Notes: generated from the letters alone by a model not told the origin. DNA of 64,000 bases from JAHCHG01 sp041394845 (GCA_041394845.1 JAWKHL010000006.1:62001-126000), one strand, 5' to 3'. Shown: positions 1 to 8,931, numbered from the stretch's first letter. Numbers and translations are program-made.

Positions 1-261
1 GCCCCGGTCGATAAGGATTCCATAACGGTCCGGGTTAAAAAGATCGGCGGCAAGGCTCAGGCGACCGTCATCATTTGCAAAGTCGATGAAAAAGGAAAGT
101 TCGTCAATCTGGCCGAGATCGATTTCCCGAAAGGCGACGCCAACAAGGGTCAGGAGCTAACCAAAACGGTTTCCGGCGTCAAGGGACATCTGGTTCAGGT
201 GCGGATAGACGCCGACAGCGCCGTCCGGAAATTCGAGTATCAGCTGAAGGTTAGCAAGTAG
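1..261 (+). CDS. C-terminal fragment of unknown protein
   Basis: The window opens inside a reading frame that is open from base 1 and stops with TAG at 259-261, leaving 86 residues. The fragment is lysine- and valine-rich with alternating hydrophobic residues, as in a small beta-sandwich domain, and ends in QLKVSK. No motif identifies a function. The stop codon merges with the first unit of a heptamer repeat tract. Its start lies outside the window. Confidence 0.6.
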   Translation, partial: APVDKDSITVRVKKIGGKAQATVIICKVDEKGKFVNLAEIDFPKGDANKGQELTKTVSGVKGHLVQVRIDADSAVRKFEYQLKVSK

Positions 262-295
262 ATTTCGGATTTCAGATTGCGGATTTCGGATTTGA
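261..295. repeat. Heptamer repeat tract (GATTTCG-type)
   Basis: Five consecutive degenerate 7-mers, GATTTCG GATTTCA GATTGCG GATTTCG GATTTGA, run from the last base of the upstream stop codon to just before the Shine-Dalgarno of the next gene. The same period-7 architecture recurs with other unit sequences at 13.3, 13.4, 15.6, 17.9, 19.7 and 20.7 kb. Confidence 0.8.
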
Positions 296-309
296 ATGAG
301 GGTCAGATT

Positions 310-2586
310 ATGAGAAAAAATTTGAGATTTTCAATTGTTTTAACGGTTTTTCTGGCAGTCGTATTTTTGATCTGGCCGGGGAGTTTACCGGCCCGCATTC
401 GGGGGGGCGAATTGTCGGCGACGGTCAATTTCCGGGCGGACGAAAAGCTCTCGCCCGACGCGCTTTTGGAGATCACGCTCAGCCGACCGCCGGACGAACG
501 GGAGCGGATCGCCGTCACGTTCGATCAAACGGATGTCAGCGGACTGTTTACGAGGACCGAAAACCGGCTCCGGTACGACGCCGGGATCCTGCCTCTGCCG
601 GCCGGAAACACAGGTTTGAAAGTTTATCTGGTCTCGGCCGACGGCCTTTGGAAAGAGATCGCCGGATTTCAGATGTCGGTGGCGGATCAAACACCGTCGG
701 AACCGGTGGCCGATGGTCCCGAGTCAGAATCGAAAACGCCCCCCGCGGAAGATGGATCCATTCCCGGTTCCGATCAAACTTCGGAAACAGCGGACGCGGC
801 CGAAAAAAGCGAACCGGAGGCCGTCGAAAATCAAACGGAAGAAACGCCTGCGAGCGAAAAAACCCGCTTTTTCAATTTTCTGCCGAGCTTTACCATCAAT
901 ATGAAATCACAGCCTTTTCAGTCGAATTTCCCGGCCGAAAACCGGCCGGCCGAACGGGCCACATCCAACGATTTCACCTTTTCCGGTTCGATCCGCAACG
1001 AGGCCCGGATCGGAGGTTTTTCCGCCGACTCCAATTTCGATCTCGCCGGTTCGAGTTTCAAACCGGAAACCCTTCAGTTCGGTTCCAAAGGCCGCCAAGC
1101 GCCCGACGTGGATCTGGCCAGCTATCTGATCAATTTTCAGGTCGGCAAAGCCAAATTCGCCTGGGGACACACCTCGTTCGGCAACAACCGTCATCTGGTC
1201 AGCAGTTTTTCGAGCCGCGGAATATCGTTTGCGATGCCGGTGGGCAAACGCTTCGACGTTTCGGCCGGCGTCCTCAACGGGACCAGTCTGGTCGGCGTCG
1301 GGAATTTCACCGGTCTCGGCAAGGTCCGGCATCAGGTTCAGGGAGCGACGCTCGGGATCGAACTTTTTCCCCAAAGACCAAACGCGATGCGACTTGAATT
1401 TACCGGCTTTAACGGTTATCTCCAAGCTTTGAACGGGGTTTCCGAAGGCCGCATCAACGACGCCGAACGGAGCCGCGGGTTCGGTCTCCGGTTCCTTACC
1501 AGCGACTCCTCGGATCGCTTCCGTCTGGAAATCGGCTACGCTCTGAGTCGTTTTTTCAACCCGCAGGACACGACGCTCGACCCCGAAGGCGAGGCCGTTC
1601 CGCTCCCGGCGGTCATCCGTTCGGCTTCCTATATCGAGGCGGGTTATCAGGTCTTAAAGAACATCAAACTGACCGAGTCCAAAAATCTCAATCTCAATTT
1701 CGCCTTCAAATTCGAGGTGGCCGAACCGCTTTACCGCTCTTTGGGCGCATCGGCTTCGGCCGACCGGCTCTCGCAAGACTACTCGGCCGACGGTTCGATC
1801 GGGGAGATGACGTTCAGTTTCGGCCATTCGCGCTCGAACGACAATCTGCGCCGGGTGGCCTCGATCCTCCGGTCCCTGACGCGCGGCAACCGCTTTTCGC
1901 TGGCCGTCCCGTTTTCGGCTCTGGTCGGAAAAACCGAAAAGCCGTCGCCATTTCTGCCGCGCCTCGGTTACAGTTTCGACCGGACGCACCAGTTCGGCGA
2001 AGGCATCCCGGTCGGCGGTGGATTCGAGATCGATCCGGCCTCGATCCCCGATCAGGTCAACACCAATCAGACTTTCAGTTCGGCTTGGCAATTCGAAAAA
2101 TTCAACTTCGAATACACCTACAACCGGACTCAGGCCGACAATCGTCAGGCGGATTTCGAATTAAACGATCAGATCGGCTGGACGCACGGCATCTCGGTCG
2201 GCGTCAATCCTTTGCAGACTCTGAGTTTCAACGTCGGTCTCAATTTCGACACTTCGAAAAATCTGGAGATTTCCCAGACCAACCGGACCAAAACCCTGAC
2301 GCTCGGCGCCAACTGGCAGCCTTTTAAGGACGCCACATTGAGCGGCAATTTTTCCAACACATTGTCGGGCGATGCGGCCAACATCATCAACAATCGAAAC
2401 GCCAATTTCGACGTTCAGTTCGCCTATAACTTCCGGATCGAAAAAAGCAAATTCCGGAAATTCGGAATGCAGGCGTTCGTCCGTTTCGCCGACACCTACG
2501 CCCGCAACCGGGATTTCAGCTTCGAGGTCAACGACCGGACGCGAACGCGGATAGTCAACGCCGGATTGACCTTCAATTTCTTTTAA
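310..2586 (+). CDS. Large exported protein, probable outer-membrane beta-barrel
   Basis: About 758 residues. The ATG at 310 is chosen because GAGGG lies about 9 bases upstream and it directly begins a signal sequence (charged MRKNLR, then a hydrophobic stretch to about residue 25). A short N-terminal domain is followed by a low-complexity linker rich in Pro, Glu, Ser and Thr (about residues 135-195). From about residue 220 to the end the protein has repeated alternating amphipathic strands with aromatic girdles and ends in a phenylalanine-rich strand (LTFNFF), as expected of an outer-membrane barrel. No TonB box or plug domain was recognised. It could be a porin-like or TonB-independent surface protein. 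The next gene also encodes an exported protein. Confidence 0.6.
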   Translation: MRKNLRFSIVLTVFLAVVFLIWPGSLPARIRGGELSATVNFRADEKLSPDALLEITLSRPPDERERIAVTFDQTDVSGLFTRTENRLRYDAGILPLPAGNTGLKVYLVSADGLWKEIAGFQMSVADQTPSEPVADGPESESKTPPAEDGSIPGSDQTSETADAAEKSEPEAVENQTEETPASEKTRFFNFLPSFTINMKSQPFQSNFPAENRPAERATSNDFTFSGSIRNEARIGGFSADSNFDLAGSSFKPETLQFGSKGRQAPDVDLASYLINFQVGKAKFAWGHTSFGNNRHLVSSFSSRGISFAMPVGKRFDVSAGVLNGTSLVGVGNFTGLGKVRHQVQGATLGIELFPQRPNAMRLEFTGFNGYLQALNGVSEGRINDAERSRGFGLRFLTSDSSDRFRLEIGYALSRFFNPQDTTLDPEGEAVPLPAVIRSASYIEAGYQVLKNIKLTESKNLNLNFAFKFEVAEPLYRSLGASASADRLSQDYSADGSIGEMTFSFGHSRSNDNLRRVASILRSLTRGNRFSLAVPFSALVGKTEKPSPFLPRLGYSFDRTHQFGEGIPVGGGFEIDPASIPDQVNTNQTFSSAWQFEKFNFEYTYNRTQADNRQADFELNDQIGWTHGISVGVNPLQTLSFNVGLNFDTSKNLEISQTNRTKTLTLGANWQPFKDATLSGNFSNTLSGDAANIINNRNANFDVQFAYNFRIEKSKFRKFGMQAFVRFADTYARNRDFSFEVNDRTRTRIVNAGLTFNFF

Positions 2587-2600
2587 CAGCCGGGAACGGA

Positions 2601-2650
2601 GCCGGGGAGCGCAGGCATCCTGCCTGCCACAGAGTGCGCAAGCACGAAAA
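2601..2650 (+). repeat. REP-like two-hairpin element, copy 1
   Basis: A 7-bp stem (GCAGGCA / TGCCTGC, 3-base loop, 2611-2627) is followed by a second short hairpin GTGC-gcaa-GCAC (2634-2645) and an A-run. A second copy with the same layout, in inverse orientation, lies at 18941-18990. Both stems differ from copy 2 by paired changes. Confidence 0.65.
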
Positions 2651-2709
2651 GACCTTTGTCAACAAAACATTTCGCCGGATGCCCGGACATTTTGATAGTG
2701 GAGATTTTT

Positions 2710-3927
2710 ATGAAGAAACTTTTTTTGATCGCAATTTTTAATCTGATCCTTTCGATCCCGGCGCTGGCCCAGGTGACGGTTTCGCCCGACAACATCAACG
2801 CCTATTCGCAGGGTGCGACCAGCGCGTATCTGACCTTCAGCAATGTCGTCGATCTCCGTCCGGCCGAGGCCGTCTGGTGCGGTTCGCTGATACCGGCCGC
2901 GCCCGATATCGGTTTCCGGTGCGATCCCGGAAGCATCTTCGGTTCGCTCCCGGCCCGCTACGATCAGTCGCGCCTTAACGGAACGCGCTACACCGATATT
3001 ATGTCGATAACGCCGACGGTCGCCCGCCGGGCCTACACGGACGCGGCCAACGGGAACGATTCGCGTTTTTTCTACGTCCGGCACTTTGTCGGAACGAACG
3101 GAAACCCCGACCAGTTCGTTGCGGTTACGATCCGTTTGACGGGCAACGGCGTCGGCGTCCCGTTTTCGCTGACGAGCGTCAAACTGCAATGGCAGAACGG
3201 CGAAAAGGTCGTCCCCTTCATCAAACCCGACGAAAAACTGCCGACCGTTTCGGCCGAGATCCGCTACACCGGAACGGGCCGGCTCGAAGGCCGCTGGGAG
3301 ATCGTCAAACCGGGCGAGGCTCTGCCCGAACGCAGTGATCTGCTGAGCGAAGCCGCCCTTCCGCCCGAAGAACGCGGGACGCAAAGGCGTTACACTCTGC
3401 TCAAACGCTTCAGCGTCAACCTGCCTCCCGGCGGCCGCTACACTTTGCCGGGCCCGGAAAACTGGCGGATCGACAAGACCATCGAGGGAATGTACGTTCT
3501 GCTTTTCCGCGTCGAAGCCTCCGACGCCTCCAACTCCTCGTCGGACGCCGGATCGATTCGGATACCGACCGGCGCGGTGGCCGGTTTCCCGATGCCGACC
3601 CTGCGCTATTACGTCGGCAATTCGAGCAATGTCGACCGGCAACAGATAACGAATATTTCATCTTCGGACGATGATCTCTCCGATCGACTCCCGCCGATAA
3701 CTCTGCGCTGGGAAGAAAATAAGGACGCCAGACTTTACCGGATCGAAATTCAGGACGATGGCGGCAAACAGATCTTTGCGGCCATCGTCCTGCCGCCCGC
3801 GAAAGATTATCAACTGCCGTCCTTTATCCGGAATTTGACCTTATCAAAATCTTTGAAATGGCGGGCTCTGGCGATAAACGGGGAGGACAAGATAATTGGA
3901 GAATCAGATCTTTCTGAGGTTAGATAA
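2710..3927 (+). CDS. Secreted protein of unknown function
   Basis: 405 residues. The ATG at 2710 follows GGAG and begins a clear signal peptide (MKKLFLIAIFNLILSIPALAQ, cleavage after AQ). The mature part starts with a domain reading VTVSPDNINAYSQGATSAYL, has a long beta-rich middle region and ends with a fibronectin-III-like segment (about residues 335-400; TLRWEENKDARLYRIEIQDD). Such C-terminal domains often mediate binding in cell-surface proteins, but no enzymatic motif is seen. It is probably co-expressed with the upstream exported protein; about 120 bp lie between them, occupied by a REP-like element. Confidence 0.6.
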   Translation: MKKLFLIAIFNLILSIPALAQVTVSPDNINAYSQGATSAYLTFSNVVDLRPAEAVWCGSLIPAAPDIGFRCDPGSIFGSLPARYDQSRLNGTRYTDIMSITPTVARRAYTDAANGNDSRFFYVRHFVGTNGNPDQFVAVTIRLTGNGVGVPFSLTSVKLQWQNGEKVVPFIKPDEKLPTVSAEIRYTGTGRLEGRWEIVKPGEALPERSDLLSEAALPPEERGTQRRYTLLKRFSVNLPPGGRYTLPGPENWRIDKTIEGMYVLLFRVEASDASNSSSDAGSIRIPTGAVAGFPMPTLRYYVGNSSNVDRQQITNISSSDDDLSDRLPPITLRWEENKDARLYRIEIQDDGGKQIFAAIVLPPAKDYQLPSFIRNLTLSKSLKWRALAINGEDKIIGESDLSEVR

Positions 3928-3951
3928 AGAGTTTAAAAAATCTTTAGAAAA

Positions 3952-3983
3952 AAGCCGCTGCCTTTAAATAAGGTCTACGGCTT
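3952..3983 (+). terminator. Hairpin after secreted-protein gene
   Basis: AAGCCG at 3952-3957 pairs with CGGCTT at 3978-3983, with an inner CCTT/AAGG helix. It lies 25 bases after the stop of the upstream gene. The T-tract is weak, so it is only a probable terminator. It also marks where the AT-rich islet begins. Confidence 0.4.
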
Positions 3984-4102
3984 CTTATCGAGAATTAAAA
4001 GATGCAATTCTCTTTCAATTCTAAAATAAATTGTCAGTAGTTTGGCAGTTTAACTCCATTTACTTCAAGGCGTTTAGAAGATTGTCTGATTTTTTGCTGA
4101 AT

Positions 4103-4285
4103 TTATTTTCGTCTGTCATCAACCTCTCGAGCAATTCCCTTAAAGGGCTTGCCACCAGATTTTACATTAGTAAATCTTCCTGTAGTTGTGTCTCGTTTTA
4201 CCCAAGTTCCATTCTTAGGATTTCTAACTTGAGTTCGATTATCAACTGCGCCTCTGCGGTAGTTCTTTCCAGTATTTTTAGCCAT
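4103..4285 (-). CDS. Small basic conserved hypothetical protein
   Basis: 60 residues, very basic, opening MAKNTGKNYRRGAVDNRTQ and containing NPKNGTWVKRDTTTGRF. This layout (Lys/Arg-rich start, an 'NP-K-G-W-KRD-TGRF' core, KPFKG near the end) resembles small proteins I associate with accessory regions and prophages; their function is not known to me. It lies in the AT-rich islet on the opposite strand to the XRE/ImmA pair and may form a unit with the DUF1508-like gene upstream. Confidence 0.55.
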   Translation of the reverse strand: MAKNTGKNYRRGAVDNRTQVRNPKNGTWVKRDTTTGRFTNVKSGGKPFKGIAREVDDRRK

Positions 4286-4354
4286 CTTTTGCTTCCTCTA
4301 AAACCAACAGATTTACAAATCAAAAAAAAATGTGTAAACTGCTGACAGGTTATT

Positions 4355-4390
4355 TAATCAAGTGACGAACTGGCATTCGTCACTTGATTA
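4355..4390 (-). terminator. Perfect 15-bp hairpin
   Basis: A perfect 15-bp stem (4355-4369 with 4376-4390, 6-base loop) lies just downstream of the DUF1508-like gene on the minus strand. Each arm contains TCAAGTGACGAA or its complement. The following T-content is modest. It could terminate in either direction. Confidence 0.6.
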
Positions 4391-4396
4391 TTTACA

Positions 4397-4594
4397 TTAA
4401 CGAAAACTGCCAACGGATTGAGTTGTTGTGTCAACGACTGGGGCGTTGGCAGAATTTTTCATTATTTCAATTCCACGTTCGCAATCACTTTTGTGAAAAT
4501 AGCTTTCGCCGGAATCTGAAATAATTCTTCCATTAGATGCTACAAAACGCCATCTATATTGGCTTGAAGCATCTTTATAAATTACATATTTCAT
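4397..4594 (-). CDS. DUF1508/YegP-like small protein
   Basis: 65 residues. The ATG at 4594 is preceded by GGAGG at a good distance and gives the family-like opening MKYVIYKDASSQYRWRF, followed by SNGRIISDSGESY. This is the pattern of DUF1508 (YegP-like) domains, in which 'YRWRL.A.NG.iIa.SGE.Y' is the hallmark. Their biochemical role is not established. It belongs to the AT-rich islet. An upstream in-frame extension to 4660 is possible but has no ribosome-binding site. Confidence 0.65.
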   Translation of the reverse strand: MKYVIYKDASSQYRWRFVASNGRIISDSGESYFHKSDCERGIEIMKNSANAPVVDTTTQSVGSFR

Positions 4595-4733
4595 CTTTTT
4601 TCCTCCCATTATTTTAGATTTATTCACCTTATAATTTGTGAATGCCTCAGAGGGTACCACAATATATTACGAAGTGCAAATTATTTTCTAAAAAAAAATG
4701 TCGAAAATATAAACATCGCTGAATAAATCTTTT

Positions 4734-4760
4734 TTGACAGGTCAATTTTGATTCTATAAA
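4734..4760 (+). promoter_or_regulatory. Promoter and possible operator of the XRE gene
   Basis: TTGACA at 4734-4739 and TATAAA at 4755-4760 form a promoter-like pair with a short 15-base spacer. The -35 box overlaps a perfect dyad TTGAC-ag-GTCAA (4734-4745), a plausible autoregulatory site for the XRE repressor encoded immediately downstream. Confidence 0.45.
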
Positions 4761-4794
4761 TTATGTGTTTAAGCAATTAAACGAACTTAAATTT

Positions 4795-5121
4795 ATGAAT
4801 GAAGATATAAATGTGCTTTATAGAGAAATAGGCAGACGTATCTTTGAAGAACGCGACAAGAAAGGGTTTACGCAAGCAGAATTAGCAAGTAAAGTATCTT
4901 TAACCCGGACTTCAATAACAAACATTGAAAAAGGTAAACAAAAAATCCTTGTTCATGTTTTGATAAGAATTGCAGAGGCACTTGAAGTAAATTTGGAAAG
5001 TCTAATACCAAATACGAAGAAACCATTAGACAATAAAATTGTAAATAAATATCTTGAAGGGTTTTCTGATGAGGCCCGAAAATTTGCCGAGTCTGTCTTA
5101 AATTCTATTGAAAAAGAGTAA
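4795..5121 (+). CDS. XRE-family helix-turn-helix regulator
   Basis: 108 residues from the ATG at 4795; a GTG at 4765 would add ten residues. Residues about 5-60 form a Cro/C1-type HTH (IGRRIFEERDKKGFTQAELA, then SLTRTSITNIEKGKQ). The C-terminal half is a helical tail. The gene is 3 bp from an ImmA/IrrE-type metallopeptidase gene, the classic pairing in which the peptidase inactivates the repressor in mobile elements and toxin-antitoxin-like modules. Base composition is AT-rich, unlike flanking genes, which suggests horizontal acquisition. Confidence 0.85.
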   Translation: MNEDINVLYREIGRRIFEERDKKGFTQAELASKVSLTRTSITNIEKGKQKILVHVLIRIAEALEVNLESLIPNTKKPLDNKIVNKYLEGFSDEARKFAESVLNSIEKE

Positions 5122-5124
5122 TTT

Positions 5125-5655
5125 ATGGCAATAAGAACCAAATATATACAAACTATGGTAGGTGATCTACTCAGGCAAAATCGTATAAAGTCTGCACCTG
5201 TTGATGTTGAGCAAATTGCCAAGAACTTAGGAATAGTTGTGGAATTTAAACCCACGAAAAGCGAAATATCTGGTTTCTTATTTAGGGACCACAAAAATAA
5301 CAAATCCATTATTGGAGTAAATAAAAGTCACCACGAAAATCGCCAACGATTTACTTTAGCCCATGAAATCGGACATTTTGTTCTTCACAAATTTGAAGGA
5401 TTTCATTTTGACGGCATAAGTTTGAGAATGAGAGATGAAAACTCAAGCAAAGGAACGATTAAAGAAGAAAGAGAAGCAAATAAATTTGCCTCAGAACTTC
5501 TTATGCCTCAACCTTTTTTAGAAAAAGACCTTATCAAGTATGAACACTCCGATTTACTTTTTGGCAGTATTATTCCCCGTCTAGCAAAAAAATATCAAGT
5601 AAGCGAGAGTGCATTATCATTTCGTCTTGCCAATTTAGGATATATTCGTTTGTAA
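5125..5655 (+). CDS. ImmA/IrrE-family zinc metallopeptidase
   Basis: 176 residues. The zinc-binding HEIGH motif sits at about residue 76 in FTLAHEIGHFVLHKF, with the downstream glutamate-rich segment EEREANKFASELLMP typical of the ImmA/IrrE (DUF955) family: HExxH supplies two ligands and the E in 'EREAN.FA..LLMP' the third. Members cleave XRE-type repressors in response to a signal. The tight spacing behind the XRE gene supports that role. The C-terminal segment (LAKKYQVSESALSFRL) is a helical domain common in this family. Confidence 0.85.
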   Translation: MAIRTKYIQTMVGDLLRQNRIKSAPVDVEQIAKNLGIVVEFKPTKSEISGFLFRDHKNNKSIIGVNKSHHENRQRFTLAHEIGHFVLHKFEGFHFDGISLRMRDENSSKGTIKEEREANKFASELLMPQPFLEKDLIKYEHSDLLFGSIIPRLAKKYQVSESALSFRLANLGYIRL

Positions 5656-5790
5656 AACCTGCTTTAAACTGTAAATTTTTCACCACTGTTTCCAAAAATG
5701 TTTGTGAAACTTAGTGCAAACAATTGTTCCCTTTGCGCCTCTAAATGGTAGAATCTGAAAAGGCGCGGTTTGGCCTGTAAGGAAAAAGAT

Positions 5791-7560
5791 ATGGACGAAA
5801 AAAATCAGGGTTTGGCGTTGACGGAAAAAGAAAGCAGCTCGGCCGGGATGCAAACGATCTCTCCGAACGGAGCCGGGGAAAACGGTCGCCATCCGTTGGT
5901 CAAAGCGGACGAACTGCCGATCTCCCGGCAGATCTCCAACGAGCAGTTGATCGCCGAAGAAAAAGATCTGATCCGGCAGGAAAAATCGGTCGAACGCGAT
6001 TATCACGGCCTCAAGGGCTGGATTCGTCTGGGCCGCGTCTCGCGTCTGATCGGGATGCTCTCGCTCTATCTTTATCTCGACCAATACGAGGAAATTCACC
6101 GCAAACAACATCTGAAGATCAAGGAATTTCGGCTGGAAAACGCCCGCCACCTGAGTTGGCTGGCCGTCCTCGGCGAAAAGTTCTACGGAGCGCGGCTCTG
6201 GTTCTTTCATCAAATGATCCTTTTTCTGAAATGGTATTTTATCGGCAAAGAGGAAAATAAAGAGCTTAATCAGGAAAAACAGGCCGTCTGGCTCAAGGAA
6301 AAGATCATCAACCTCGGCCCGACCTTTATCAAGATCGGGCAATCGATGGGGACCCGCCCCGATCTTTTGCCCCTCCCGTTCGTCAAGGAACTCGGCACTC
6401 TGGTCGATGACGTTCCGCCGTTTCCGAACGAGGTCGCTTTCGCCCGGATCGAACGCGAACTGGGCAAAAAGATCAATCAGGTTTACGCCGAATTCGACGT
6501 CGAACCGGTGGCGGCCGCCTCGCTCGGGCAGGTTTACCGCGCCCGGCTTTTCACCGGCGAAGAGGTGGCCGTCAAGGTTCAGCGGCCGAATCTGGCCGGC
6601 ATCATCAAGGGCGACATCGAGATCCTCAGAAAAGTGGCCAAATTCGCCGAGCGTTTTCCGTCTTTGAACGAAAACGCCGACTGGTCGGGAATGCTTCACG
6701 AGTTCGATCAGACCATCCACGAAGAGATGAATTACGAGGCCGAGGGTCGCAACGCCGAGCGTTTCCGCGAGAACTTCCGCGAATGGACCAACATTCACGT
6801 GCCGAAGATCTACTGGCACGCGACGACCGACAAGGTTCTGACGATGGAGTTCATTCACGGCACCAAGGTCGTCGATCTGGACGCTCTCAGGGCGCAGAAG
6901 GTCTCGCCCGAAAAGGTCAATCGCCTTTTGATCAAAACCTATCTCAAACAGCTTTTGGAGGACGGATTTTTCCACGCCGACCCGCATCCCGGCAACCTTC
7001 TGGTGATGCCCGACGGGCGGCTCGCCTTTTTCGATTTCGGGATGGTCGGGCGGATCACCCCGCAGCTTCAGGCCAAGATGATCGACGCCTTTTTCCACGT
7101 CGTCGGCAAAGACCCGGACGGCATCGCTCAGGATCTGATCGATCTCGATTTTCTCAAACCCGGAGCCGACCCGGAAACCGTCCGGCCGGTGGTCCGCCGG
7201 ATGTTCCAGTTCCATCTCGATCTCAAATTAAAGGACGTCAATTTCAAGGAACTGACCTACGATCTGGCCGACGTGATGTACGATTACCCGTTTCGTCTGC
7301 CGTCGAATTTCACCTACATCATGCGCGCCCTGATGACGCTCGAAGGCATCGGCATCATCACCGACCCGGAGTTCAATTTCTTCCTGACGGCCAAACCCTA
7401 CGCCAAACAGTTCATGCTCCGGCGCGAGGGCAAGGACCTGCGCAAACTGTTCATCGACAGACTCCTCGGACGCGGCGAAGAAAAAGAAGGCATCGACTGG
7501 GGAAGAACCTGGAAACTGGCGAAAATGGCCGCCAAAACCGTTTTCAATTCGGGGAAATAG
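5791..7560 (+). CDS. AarF/UbiB-family (ABC1/ADCK) atypical kinase
   Basis: About 589 residues. The ATG at 5791 follows AAGGA and is preferred to a TTG at 5770. The ABC1/ADCK hallmarks are present in order: the KxGQ motif (FIKIGQSMGTRPDLLP), the alanine-rich loop that replaces the glycine-rich loop (AAASLGQVYRA), the VAVKVQRPN strand with its lysine, the catalytic-loop region FFHADPHPGNLLV and the metal-binding FFDFGMVG. Family members support ubiquinone or other isoprenoid-lipid metabolism as ATPases at the membrane. The N-terminal 130 residues are basic and partly hydrophobic. No operon partner is evident. Confidence 0.9.
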   Translation: MDEKNQGLALTEKESSSAGMQTISPNGAGENGRHPLVKADELPISRQISNEQLIAEEKDLIRQEKSVERDYHGLKGWIRLGRVSRLIGMLSLYLYLDQYEEIHRKQHLKIKEFRLENARHLSWLAVLGEKFYGARLWFFHQMILFLKWYFIGKEENKELNQEKQAVWLKEKIINLGPTFIKIGQSMGTRPDLLPLPFVKELGTLVDDVPPFPNEVAFARIERELGKKINQVYAEFDVEPVAAASLGQVYRARLFTGEEVAVKVQRPNLAGIIKGDIEILRKVAKFAERFPSLNENADWSGMLHEFDQTIHEEMNYEAEGRNAERFRENFREWTNIHVPKIYWHATTDKVLTMEFIHGTKVVDLDALRAQKVSPEKVNRLLIKTYLKQLLEDGFFHADPHPGNLLVMPDGRLAFFDFGMVGRITPQLQAKMIDAFFHVVGKDPDGIAQDLIDLDFLKPGADPETVRPVVRRMFQFHLDLKLKDVNFKELTYDLADVMYDYPFRLPSNFTYIMRALMTLEGIGIITDPEFNFFLTAKPYAKQFMLRREGKDLRKLFIDRLLGRGEEKEGIDWGRTWKLAKMAAKTVFNSGK

Positions 7561-7576
7561 TGATTTTTGAATTTGT

Positions 7577-7741
7577 ACCCCATAGTGAAACTATGGGGTT
7601 GATTGATCGAAAAGAAATGATCGAGTTCTCGAAGAGAACGACATAATTATGCCGCCATCTTTGATGGCTTTCCGATCATACTTCGTGGAAGTTCCGATAT
7701 CTGGCGATATGGGCTACAAATATGTCGCAAACTTCGTTTGC
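7577..7741. repeat. Array of six short hairpins
   Basis: The 345-bp gap between the UbiB-like and lipoprotein genes holds no convincing gene but contains six small inverted repeats within 165 bp: 7577-7599 (10-bp stem, loop gaa), 7625-7639 (GTTCTC-gaa-GAGAAC), 7654-7668 (GCCATC-ttt-GATGGC), 7680-7692 (ACTTC-gtg-GAAGT), 7697-7710 (ATATC-tggc-GATAT) and 7727-7741 (GCAAAC-ttc-GTTTGC). Five of the six have 3-base loops. The first may terminate the upstream gene; the rest are unexplained. Confidence 0.6.
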
Positions 7742-7905
7742 TGATTGGACAAATTATTTTGGAAAGCCATCCATTTACAGCCAAGTTTAACAATCTCATT
7801 TTATCCGCCCTGGGACGGGGAATATTACACTTAAAAAATCGTAACGACAAAAACCGGCACATTTTGCCCTTCTCCGAGGCCCTCGGGTTGGAGTAAAATT
7901 CTTCT

Positions 7906-8778
7906 ATGAAAAACGTCCTGTTTTTTTCTCTCTGCATTTTGCTTTTCTCGGCCGGATGCGGCCGGTCATCTCAAAATGTCGCGGCGACGGAAAATCTTTT
8001 TGCGCCGCATCACATCGGATTGTCAACCGATCCGGATGAGGAATTGAAGGTCGAAGACGTCAAATTCAGCTACGACCGGAAGGTTTTCTCCGAAGTGAAA
8101 GGCTCCGTCCTCGCGGCCGAACCGCTCGAAAACAAGGACGATAAACCGGATCACGCCCAACCGGGACGGGTCCAATTCCGGCTCGTTTACAAAAAGGCGA
8201 AAACGGAGCGAACCGCGCAAATATCGGTCTATCAAAAGGATGAATACCCACAGGCGTTTGCGATCGCCCCGTATTTGGTCGAAACGCTCGAAAAGAGTTT
8301 TGCCGATCTGCGAAAGGCCATGGACGGTTCGGACAAGATCGCCCCCTCGGCCTCGGAACAGCTTCCGCTGATCCCTTTTTACGACGCCGATCAGGATTTT
8401 TACGCCAAGGCGAAAACGGTCAGATTTCAAAACGGCAAAGGCCTTTTGTTTCTGACCCAGATGACTCAGGACGTAACGATCATCAGCAATTATTATCTGG
8501 AATACGTCTTTCAGGGCCTGACCGACGACGGCCGCTTTTTCATACTGGCCGAATTTCCGGTTTCCGCCAAAGGTTTGCCGGAAGAATGGGACGCCGATTC
8601 ATTTGAAGACTACCGCCTGCCGGAGAATTTTTACGGCGCGGAGCTCGAAAAAAACCGGCGGGAAAACCTCGAATATCGAAAAAAGATGGCCGTCCGTCTG
8701 GAAAACACGCCCGCCGGGAATTTCACGCCGGATCTGAAAAAGATCGAAGACCTGCTGGCCTCGATCAAGATCCGCTGA
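7906..8778 (+). CDS. Lipoprotein of unknown function
   Basis: 290 residues with a type II signal peptide: a charged start, a hydrophobic run and the lipobox LFSAGC, so Cys at about residue 18 would be lipidated. The mature protein is acidic and mixed alpha/beta, with an amphipathic coiled segment near the end (ELEKNRRENLEYRKKM). No catalytic motif was recognised. It is expected to be membrane-anchored in the periplasm. GGAG lies slightly far upstream of the ATG. Confidence 0.65.
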   Translation: MKNVLFFSLCILLFSAGCGRSSQNVAATENLFAPHHIGLSTDPDEELKVEDVKFSYDRKVFSEVKGSVLAAEPLENKDDKPDHAQPGRVQFRLVYKKAKTERTAQISVYQKDEYPQAFAIAPYLVETLEKSFADLRKAMDGSDKIAPSASEQLPLIPFYDADQDFYAKAKTVRFQNGKGLLFLTQMTQDVTIISNYYLEYVFQGLTDDGRFFILAEFPVSAKGLPEEWDADSFEDYRLPENFYGAELEKNRRENLEYRKKMAVRLENTPAGNFTPDLKKIEDLLASIKIR

Positions 8779-8931
8779 TTGAATTCGAAAAAACCGGCAA
8801 AGGGAATTTTCCGCCCCCCGGCGAAATGGCGCGTGAAATATCCCCGAGCAAAGCGCCCGAAATTTGCCGGGATTGACAAAATCCTTCTTCGAAGATTACT
8901 TTAAATTGCCTGCCGATCCGTTAAAAAACTT

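Noticed and set aside
4031..4345. 104-codon plus-strand frame
   Set aside because: It is antisense to the small basic protein and has Ser/Leu-rich composition typical of a shadow.
5680..7215. Long open frame antisense to the UbiB-like gene
   Set aside because: The sense strand carries all ABC1/ADCK motifs; the antisense product is His/Asp-rich shadow translation. Similar long shadows occur opposite many GC-richer genes here.
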